From Anaerolineales bacterium (GTDB taxonomy: Bacteria; Chloroflexota; Anaerolineae; Anaerolineales; UBA6663): a stretch of DNA of 52,507 nt. The notes under the pieces were generated by a model that saw nothing but the letters and a program-made list of their open reading frames with translations, was not told where the DNA came from and did no database searches. The stretch is taken from positions 1-52,507 of the forward strand of contig JADZEK010000032.1 of the NCBI GenBank assembly GCA_020850595.1, given 5' to 3'. Shown piece after piece: positions 43,670-49,799 of the stretch (position 1 is the first letter of the stretch; each line of letters opens with the position of its first letter). A program made the position numbers and the translations under genes.

Positions 43670-45451
43670 CTAGCTTGGCTGCCCCAGGCGCGCGCGCTCG
43701 GCCGCGACGATCGAGTCGTCGAGCTTCTTGAACAACGGAGCGGGCTGGCGCAGGGCCTGGCCGGGCGGGAGGTCGCTGGGCTGCCAGCGGCCGGTGGCGC
43801 CCGCCGCGGCGTAGGTGAGGGCGGTGTGCGAGCCGAGGGCGTCGGTGTAGGTCTCGACGCGCTGCGTACCGAAGAGCGGGCCGGCGTAGCCGAGGTAGAG
43901 GTGCAGCTTCTCGGACGAAAACGGCAGGAACGGCGCGAAGAGCACCTTGAGCGAGTCAATGGCCTTGAGCGCAGTGTAGACCGTGCGGGCGGCCTCGGCC
44001 TTGTCCTGCTTGACCTCGAACCAGGGGCCTTGCGTGTCGAGGTATTTGTTGGCCTCGGTGGCGAGAGCCAGCGCTTCGCCCAGCGCGGCGCGCAGCTTCA
44101 CGGCGGCGAGGAGGCTGCCCACGCGCGCAAAACCGGCCTCGACCTGGGCCAGCAGGGCTTCATCTTGCGGGCGGAGGCCGGCGGGGCTGGGCACGTGGCC
44201 GTCCCAGTGCTTGTAGGCGAAGGTGAGCACGCGGTTGGCGAGGTTGCCCCAGGTGGCGACCAGCTCGTTGTTGTTGTGATTGAGGAAGCCCGCCCACTCC
44301 CATTCGGCGTCGCGGGTTTCGGGCATCACGGCGGTCAGGTAGTAGCGCAGCGGGTCGGGGTCATAGCGGTCGAGAAAATCGAGGCCCCAGACGGCCCAGT
44401 TGCGGCTGCCGCTGATCTTCTGCGCTTCCAGGTTGAGGAACTCGTTGGCGGGCACGTCGTAGGGCAGGTTGAGGCGCCGGGCCGGGTCGCTTTCGTACAG
44501 CCGTTGGACGCCCAGCAGCTCGGCGGGCCAGATGACGGCGTGGAAGGGGATGTTGTCTTTGCCGATGAAGTAGGTGGTCTTGGCGTCCGGGTCGTACCAC
44601 CAGCGCTTCCAGGCGTCCGGGTCGGCGGCGCGCTCCTGCGCCCATTCGATGGAGGCCGAGAGGTAGCCGATGACGGCCTCGAACCAGACGTAGAGGCGCT
44701 TGCTGTCCCAACCTTCTACCGGCACGGGGATGCCCCACTCCAGGTCGCGGGTGATGGCGCGGCCGCGCAGCTCGCCGCTCTCGGCCTGGCGGCGCGAGGG
44801 GTTGAGGACCTGCGGCCGCCAGTGGGCCTTATCTTCATTCAGCCAGGCGGCCAGGGCGGGGGCGAGCTTACCCAGGTCGAGGTAGAAATGCTCGGTGTCG
44901 CGCAGCTCGAGGGCCACGCCGCTGGCCTTGGCGCGCGGGTGGATGAGTTGGGTGGCGTCGAGCAGGTTGCCGCAGTTGTCGCACTGGTCGCCGCGGGCGT
45001 TGGGGTAGTGGCAGATATAGCACTCGCCCTCGACGTAGCGGTCGGGGAGGAAACGGCCTTCGGCGGGCGCGTACCATTGCGGCTCGGTCTGGCGGAAGAG
45101 GCAGCCGTTGGCTTGCAGGGTCAGGAAGACATCCTGCGCGACCCGGAAATGATTGGCCGTGTGGGTGCTAGTGAACAGGTCATAGGTCAGCCCAACGCGC
45201 TGGAACAGCTCGAGGAAGCGCGCGTGATAGCGCTCGTAGACGACCTGCGAGGTGACGCCTTCGGCGTCGGCGCGGACGGTGACGGGCGTGCCGTGGCTGT
45301 CGGAACCGGAGACCATGAGGACGTGGTTGCCCGCCAAGCGGTGATAGCGCGCGTAGATGTCGGCGGGCAGGTAGGCGCCGACCAGGTTGCCGACGTGGAT
45401 GTCGGCGTTGGCGTAGGGCCAGGCCACCGCGACGAGAATGTGTTCCGCCAT
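43670..45451 (-). CDS. metG: Methionyl-tRNA synthetase
   Basis: 593 residues. It charges tRNA-Met. The ATG at 45451 follows GGAGG by 6 bases; the open frame continues to 45487 into the leader. The class I HIGH motif appears as DIHVGNLVGA (His19, Asn22) and the KMSKS motif as KISGS (345-349). A zinc knuckle is seen at Cys144, Cys147, Cys157 and Cys160 (CYIC and CDNC). WFEAVIGYLSASIEW and FIGKDNIPFHAVIWPAEL are typical of the core. No C-terminal EMAP-type tRNA-binding domain is present. The ~190-base leader holds a possible short ORF and a strong terminator, so expression may be attenuated. Confidence 0.96.
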   Translation of the reverse strand: MAEHILVAVAWPYANADIHVGNLVGAYLPADIYARYHRLAGNHVLMVSGSDSHGTPVTVRADAEGVTSQVVYERYHARFLELFQRVGLTYDLFTSTHTANHFRVAQDVFLTLQANGCLFRQTEPQWYAPAEGRFLPDRYVEGECYICHYPNARGDQCDNCGNLLDATQLIHPRAKASGVALELRDTEHFYLDLGKLAPALAAWLNEDKAHWRPQVLNPSRRQAESGELRGRAITRDLEWGIPVPVEGWDSKRLYVWFEAVIGYLSASIEWAQERAADPDAWKRWWYDPDAKTTYFIGKDNIPFHAVIWPAELLGVQRLYESDPARRLNLPYDVPANEFLNLEAQKISGSRNWAVWGLDFLDRYDPDPLRYYLTAVMPETRDAEWEWAGFLNHNNNELVATWGNLANRVLTFAYKHWDGHVPSPAGLRPQDEALLAQVEAGFARVGSLLAAVKLRAALGEALALATEANKYLDTQGPWFEVKQDKAEAARTVYTALKAIDSLKVLFAPFLPFSSEKLHLYLGYAGPLFGTQRVETYTDALGSHTALTYAAAGATGRWQPSDLPPGQALRQPAPLFKKLDDSIVAAERARLGQPS

Positions 45452-45483
45452 GTTCACCTCCAGGCCGCGCCGCCGGGCGCGGG

Positions 45484-45514
45484 ACAAAAAAACCGCCAGC
45501 CGAGGCTGGCGGTT
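45484..45514 (-). terminator. Intrinsic terminator in the metG leader
   Basis: On the minus strand AACCGCCAGCC pairs with GGCTGGCGGTT (11 pairs, loop 2 or more bases) and is followed by a run of seven or more Ts. It ends 33 bases before the metG ATG and downstream of any promoter found, so it should act as a regulated attenuator. Confidence 0.85.
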
Positions 45515-45541
45515 GGGGGCCGGGACCGGGACCGCGCTCAG

Positions 45542-45646
45542 TTAGCGCGCGCAGCCGGTCGTCGCGGGCGCGGAGCCTCGGCTCCCGCCCCGCCACGGCG
45601 AGCGGCGCATCGCCATTGCCACTGGGTCGAAAACAGCGCGGTTCAT
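45542..45646 (-). CDS. Possible 34-residue leader peptide of metG
   Basis: ATG at 45646, stop TAA at 45542-45544. The TACAAT box at 45653-45658 lies 6 bases upstream, so the peptide would be leaderless. The sequence starts MNRAVFDPVAMAMRRSPWRG and contains Met at 11 and 13 as well as the start. The stop is 27 bases before the terminator stem. This order (promoter, short ORF with the cognate amino acid, terminator, synthetase) is that of ribosome-mediated attenuation. The ORF could also be chance in GC-rich DNA; no T-box sequence is visible. Confidence 0.4.
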   Translation of the reverse strand: MNRAVFDPVAMAMRRSPWRGGSRGSAPATTGCAR

Positions 45647-45652
45647 AGGGGT

Positions 45653-45658
45653 ATTGTA
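45653..45658 (-). promoter_or_regulatory. -10 box (TACAAT) upstream of the metG leader
   Basis: Minus-strand TACAAT placed about 200 bases before the metG ATG and 6 bases before the putative leader peptide. Confidence 0.5.
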
Positions 45659-45681
45659 ACACGGGCCGTCAAGCCGGCCCG

Positions 45682-47088
45682 TTAGGGCGCGGCGACGGGG
45701 GCCAACAGCGCCCAACTGCGCCCGCTGGTGGTGGTGTGCACGAGGGCTAAATCTAGCCCGGCCTGCGCTACGGCCCAGCCTTCGGCGGGGCTGATGAAGT
45801 TCAGCCGCGCTGTCCAGGCGACGGTGTTGACGTACTGCCAGGTCGCGCCGCCGTCGGTGGTTTGATAGAGCCGCCGCGGGGCTGCGGGGTCATTCGGGTC
45901 GGCGGGGTCAATGGTCCAGCCGGTCGCGGGGTCGAGCCAGGCGTGGTCGCGCGCGGGCAGCGGCCGGCTGGTCCACGTAGCGCCGCCATCGGTGGAGGTG
46001 TAGAGGAAGTGGTGGAGGGTGAGCGTGTCGGTGTAGATCATACATGTCACCGCGAGGCGCACGGTGGCGGGCGCGAAGGTGACGAGGTGGTAGGTGCCGC
46101 AGCCGCCGTCTTGCCGGGTGAAGGCGTCGGGCAGGTCGGCGGGCGCGGGCAGGTCCACCGCGACCCAGGTGTGGCCGCCGTCGCTAGTGCGCTGGAGGAA
46201 CACGCCGGGGGCGACGGCCTGACAGTCGCCGGTGACCCAGCCGGTCTGCGCGTCGAGGAAGCCCAGGCCGGTCTTGAGGCAGGACATTTGCAGGTTGCTG
46301 TCGCGGATGTCGAAGGGGTCTACGAGGCGCGTCCAGGTCTGGCCGCCGTCGGTGGTGGCGAAGAGGACGACGTAGTCGTGGTTCATGCCCGCGCCGACGT
46401 GGGTGAGCAGCCAGCCGTGGGTCGCGTCTACGAAGTACAGGTCGGAGGTGGCGAAGAACTCGACGTCGCTGAGGTCGAGCGGGGCGCCGGCCTGCCAGGT
46501 GAGGCCGGCGTCGGTGGTGCGCCAGACGAGCGCGGCTTCGTCGGGGGCGATGTCGCGGCCGTAGTAGGTGGCCCAGGCGGTGTGCGGGTCTTGAAAGAAG
46601 GCCACGGCGGCGCGCCCGGCGGCCGCCTCGGCGCGGTATTCGGGCGGGGAGGCGTCGCGCCAGGTGAGGCCGCCATCGCCGCTGGTGAGCAGGTGATCGT
46701 AGGCCAGGTCGCCCGTGCCGAAGCCAATGGCCCAGCCGTGGGCCGAGTCGAAGAAACGCACGACGGTGAGCGTGACGGGCTGCCCGGCGACCAGGGCGGG
46801 CAGCGGCGCGCCGGGCGGCGGCGTGGCGGGCACAGGCGTGAGCGTGGGGGACGCGACGGGCGGGGCGGCGGTGAGCGCCTCGGTGGCAACGGTGGCGGAC
46901 GGGGCGGCGGTAGCGGGCGCAACGCCGGCGGCGGGGGTGCTGGTCGGTTCGATGGGCGCGGCGGTGCTTGTGCTGCCGGCGTTGCTCGTAGCAGGCGCTT
47001 CGGTGGCGGGCGACAGGGTGCTGCACGCCAGGACACATACAAGCGCGGCGGCGGCGGCGGCGAGGGGGCGAACGGGGAGGGCGGACAT
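45682..47088 (-). CDS. Lipoprotein with Asp-box (BNR/YCF48-like) beta-propeller repeats
   Basis: 468 residues. The signal sequence ends ALVCVLACSTLSPATEAP, with Cys as the likely lipid site, then a long Ala/Thr/Pro spacer. The rest carries at least six Asp-box-like motifs: DGGLTWRD, DAGLTWQAG, DGGQTWTR, DGGHTWVAV, DGGATWTSRP and DGGATWQYV, spaced as in beta-propeller proteins of the photosystem II assembly factor YCF48/sialidase type. It is predicted to be extracytoplasmic; ligand unknown. TAAGAT at 47095-47100 lies 6 bases before the ATG, indicating a leaderless start. Confidence 0.88.
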   Translation of the reverse strand: MSALPVRPLAAAAAALVCVLACSTLSPATEAPATSNAGSTSTAAPIEPTSTPAAGVAPATAAPSATVATEALTAAPPVASPTLTPVPATPPPGAPLPALVAGQPVTLTVVRFFDSAHGWAIGFGTGDLAYDHLLTSGDGGLTWRDASPPEYRAEAAAGRAAVAFFQDPHTAWATYYGRDIAPDEAALVWRTTDAGLTWQAGAPLDLSDVEFFATSDLYFVDATHGWLLTHVGAGMNHDYVVLFATTDGGQTWTRLVDPFDIRDSNLQMSCLKTGLGFLDAQTGWVTGDCQAVAPGVFLQRTSDGGHTWVAVDLPAPADLPDAFTRQDGGCGTYHLVTFAPATVRLAVTCMIYTDTLTLHHFLYTSTDGGATWTSRPLPARDHAWLDPATGWTIDPADPNDPAAPRRLYQTTDGGATWQYVNTVAWTARLNFISPAEGWAVAQAGLDLALVHTTTSGRSWALLAPVAAP

Positions 47089-47094
47089 GGGTGT

Positions 47095-47100
47095 ATCTTA
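47095..47100 (-). promoter_or_regulatory. -10 box (TAAGAT) for a leaderless start
   Basis: Minus-strand TAAGAT, 6 bases before the ATG at 47088. Confidence 0.45.
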
Positions 47101-47134
47101 TCACGGCGGCGGGAAGGAACCTTCCTAATTTGCT

Positions 47135-47371
47135 CGCGATCGTTGCCGTGGCGTGAGACGGCGGGGCGCGCATGAGGGCGGTTGCCGAATGGAATGACGC
47201 TGCCGAGGTGGTAGCGGGCGCGGGGCGTAGCACGCTACGCCCCTACCGGACGCGACCGTTGCCGTGGCGTGAGACGGCGGGGCGCGCATGAGAGCGCTTG
47301 CCGAATGGAATGACGCTGCCGAGGTGGTAGCGGGCGCGAGGCGGAGCACGCTACGTCCCTACCGGACGCGA
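47135..47371. repeat. Tandem repeat: two 116-bp units with a palindrome
   Basis: Unit 1 is 47135-47250 and unit 2 is 47251-47366, followed by the first five bases of a third. They differ at about 8 positions. Each unit has the palindrome GGGGCGTAGC-AC-GCTACGCCCC (perfect in unit 1, imperfect in unit 2) near its end, flanked by GGTA and TACC. The reading frames across it differ between units and look like noise. It fills most of the 391-base gap between two divergent genes. Confidence 0.9.
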
Positions 47372-47438
47372 AGGCGGCATACGTCAATCGGGAAAGCGCC
47401 GTGGGTTGACGGCGTTTCGGCCGCGCGGCGAATCGGAC

Positions 47439-47444
47439 TACAAT
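47439..47444 (+). promoter_or_regulatory. -10 box (TACAAT) of the aldehyde dehydrogenase gene
   Basis: TACAAT with a 35-base leader to the ATG at 47480; GGAGG precedes the start, so this gene is of the leadered kind. Confidence 0.5.
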
Positions 47445-47479
47445 TCCATCGGTAGGCACACTCTTTTCGGAGGCGGACG

Positions 47480-48901
47480 ATGGAATACAAACTGCTGATT
47501 GACGGCCAGTGGGCGGCGGGGGGCAAGGCGCTGGAGGTGCGCAACAAGTACAGCGGCGAGGTGATCGCTACCGTGCCGAGCGCCCGCCGGGAAGACGTGG
47601 ACGCTGCCCTGGCCGCCGCCGAGCGCGCCGCGCCGGTGATGGCCGACATGCCCGCGCATCGGCGGGCGGCGATCTTGCTGCGCGTGGCCGCGCTGCTGGG
47701 CGAGCGCAAGGAAGCGCTGGCGCGCATCATCGCCGCCGAGGCAGGCAAGGCGCTGAAGTCTGCGCGGGTGGAGGTAGACCGCGCCATCGGCACGTTCACC
47801 ATCGCCGCGGAGGAGGCCAAGCGCCTGCACGGCGAGACCATCCCGCTGGACGCGGTGCCCAATGGCGAGGGCTACTTTGGCTTCACCGTGCGGCGGCCGG
47901 TGGGCGTCATCGCCGCCATTGCGCCGTTCAACTTCCCGCTGAACCTGGTGGCGCACAAGGTGGCCCCGGCGCTGGCGGCGGGCAACAGCCTGGTGCTCAA
48001 GCCGGCCAGCAGCACGCCGCTGGTGTCGGTGCTGCTGGCCGAGATCCTCACCGAGGCCGGGCTGCCGCCGGGGGCGGTGAACCTGGTGGTGGGCTCGGGC
48101 GGCACGGTGGGCGAGTGGCTCATCACCGACAAGCGCGTGGCGAAGGTGACGTTCACGGGCAGCCCGCCGGTGGGCGAGCACATCCTGGCGGTGGCAGGCA
48201 TAAAGAAGGTGACGCTGGAGCTAGGCAACACTTCGCCGGTAATCGTGGCGCCAGACGCCGACCTAGATTTGGTGGCGAAGCGCGCGGCGCTGGGCGCCTT
48301 TTCTTACTCGGGGCAGGTGTGCATCTCGGTGCAGCGCATCTACGGCCAGCAGGGCATCGTGGCGCCGTTCACCGAGAAGTTCGTGCGGGCGAGCGAGGCG
48401 ATGGTGGTGGGCGACCCGCTGGACGAGCGCGTGGATATTGGGCCGATGATTGACCTGAAGGAGGCCGAGCGCATCGAGGCGTGGGTGCAGGAGGCGCAGG
48501 GCGGCGGGGCGCAGGTGCTGACCGGCGGCAAGCGCGAGGGCGCGGTGTATTGGCCGACGGTGCTGGCGGGCGTGAAGCCGGAGATGAAGGTGGTGGCGGA
48601 GGAGGCCTTCGCGCCGGTGGCCTCGGTGCTGCCCTACGACGACTTTGAGGACGCGCTGCGGCAGGCCAACGACACCGAGTTTGGCTTGCAGGTAGGCGTG
48701 TTCACCCGCGACGTGAACCGCGTGTTCGAGGCGGTGAAGCGGCTGAACTTCGGCGGGGTGATCATCAACGACACGCCGAACTTCCGCGCCGACCACATGC
48801 CCTACGGCGGCAACCGCCGCAGTGGGCTGGGGCGCGAGGGGGTGAAGTTTGCGATGGAAGATATGACCAACCTGCAAATGGTGGCGGTGCGGCTGGGGTA
48901 G
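47480..48901 (+). CDS. NAD(P)-dependent aldehyde dehydrogenase
   Basis: 473 residues; oxidises an aldehyde to the acid. The core is complete: Asn151 in IAPFNFPLN, Lys174 in LVLKPASSTP, the NAD-binding FTGSPPVGEHI, Glu247 in TLELGN, and Cys281 in SYSGQVCISVQRI. The GQVCISVQRI context is that of the lactaldehyde/glyceraldehyde-3-phosphate-type group. The C-terminal PYGGNRRSGLGREGVKFAME is standard. The physiological aldehyde is not evident. A strong terminator follows, so it is probably transcribed alone. Confidence 0.93.
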   Translation: MEYKLLIDGQWAAGGKALEVRNKYSGEVIATVPSARREDVDAALAAAERAAPVMADMPAHRRAAILLRVAALLGERKEALARIIAAEAGKALKSARVEVDRAIGTFTIAAEEAKRLHGETIPLDAVPNGEGYFGFTVRRPVGVIAAIAPFNFPLNLVAHKVAPALAAGNSLVLKPASSTPLVSVLLAEILTEAGLPPGAVNLVVGSGGTVGEWLITDKRVAKVTFTGSPPVGEHILAVAGIKKVTLELGNTSPVIVAPDADLDLVAKRAALGAFSYSGQVCISVQRIYGQQGIVAPFTEKFVRASEAMVVGDPLDERVDIGPMIDLKEAERIEAWVQEAQGGGAQVLTGGKREGAVYWPTVLAGVKPEMKVVAEEAFAPVASVLPYDDFEDALRQANDTEFGLQVGVFTRDVNRVFEAVKRLNFGGVIINDTPNFRADHMPYGGNRRSGLGREGVKFAMEDMTNLQMVAVRLG

Positions 48902-48933
48902 CCGGCTTGCCCTAAAGCAGTTGGCTTGAAATG

Positions 48934-48970
48934 ACACCGCCGCTCTGGTGAGAGCGGCGGTGTGTTTTCT
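48934..48970 (+). terminator. Terminator after the aldehyde dehydrogenase gene
   Basis: ACACCGCCGCTCT (48934-48946), loop GGTG, AGAGCGGCGGTGT (48951-48963), then GTTTTCT. Confidence 0.9.
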
Positions 48971-49041
48971 GATCTGTAACCGTAAGGCGGGCTGACCTAC
49001 GCCCAGCGCCCTACCCTGCCCCTGTCTGTGCGCGGGTCGCT

Positions 49042-49533
49042 TTACTTTACTTCCAGGTGCGCGAGGTAGGCCTCGACCATGAGCAGGTTGCGGTCGCCGG
49101 CGCGGCGGATGACTTCGAGCAGGCGGTCCATCTTATTGATCTCTTCAAGCTGCTCATTGATGTACCACTGCAGAAAGTCCTGCGAGAGGTAGTCGTTGTC
49201 GGCCACGGCGATGTCCATGAGGGCCTTGATCTGGCCGGTGACTTCGGTCTCCCAGTTGAGGGCGGCGCGGGTGGCTTCCTCGGCGCTGGCGAAGGTGGTC
49301 TGGGGCGCGGCGATGGGCGGGAGGTTGAGGCCGCCCTGGGTGTCGAGCAGGTAGTGGACGAACTTGAGGGCGTGGGCGTTTTCCTCGGCGGCCTGCTCAA
49401 AGAAGAGCTTTTCCAGCAGGGTGAGCTTGGCGGTGTGGAAGTGAGCGGCGATGGAGAGGTATTGCAGGTAAGCGCCAAGCTCGTTGCCAATTTGGGTGTT
49501 GAGAGCGGCGGCCAGTTTGGGGCTGATTAACAT
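49042..49533 (-). CDS. Ferritin
   Basis: 163 residues; iron-storage ferroxidase of the non-heme FtnA type. Four-helix bundle: NTQIGNELGAYLQYLSIAAH with Glu18, FFEQAAEENAHALKFVHYL with Glu51 and His54 of the ferroxidase site, LNWETEVTGQIKALMDIAV in the third helix and WYINEQLEEINKMDRLLEV in the fourth. AAGGAG precedes the ATG and TATAAT is at 49579-49584, giving a ~40-base leader. No Fur box is obvious. Confidence 0.94.
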   Translation of the reverse strand: MLISPKLAAALNTQIGNELGAYLQYLSIAAHFHTAKLTLLEKLFFEQAAEENAHALKFVHYLLDTQGGLNLPPIAAPQTTFASAEEATRAALNWETEVTGQIKALMDIAVADNDYLSQDFLQWYINEQLEEINKMDRLLEVIRRAGDRNLLMVEAYLAHLEVK

Positions 49534-49578
49534 GACGGCTCCTTACGCGGGGGGTTCATTCGGACGCGAATGGTCGGG

Positions 49579-49584
49579 ATTATA
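49579..49584 (-). promoter_or_regulatory. -10 box (TATAAT) of the ferritin gene
   Basis: Minus-strand TATAAT 45 bases before the ATG. The gap 49534-49799 between ferritin and helicase holds nothing else that I recognise. Confidence 0.55.
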
Positions 49585-49799
49585 GCAGACGCGCTTTTCG
49601 CGGACGACGCAAGCCAGTGCACAGCGGGGCGGGATTGTAGACGCGAGGGGCTTCTTGCCGAGTTGGAGTGACAAGCGCCGGCTATGCAGGCGGACGATGG
49701 GGCCGAGCAAGGTCAGGCGGCGCGGGCGGTCAGGTGGGACGAGGCCTTGTACTGATCGCCCTGCAGATAGGCCAGGTCGGCGACACGGGACCAGGCGGG

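Noticed and set aside
45484..45660. T-box riboswitch ahead of metG
   Set aside because: The conserved TGG-N-ACCGCG element is absent before the terminator.
43595..45685. 696-residue open frame on the plus strand across metG
   Set aside because: It is antisense to metG, which has clear HIGH/zinc motifs. The translation is Arg/Gly/Val-rich with no family pattern; long shadow frames are expected at this GC content.
47135..47371. Tandem repeats as a CRISPR array
   Set aside because: Units are 116 bases, contiguous and without unique spacers, and no cas genes are present.
47125..47459. Short open frames with repeated PPSHATAT-like sequence
   Set aside because: They are translations of the 116-bp tandem repeat in different frames and have no ribosome site.
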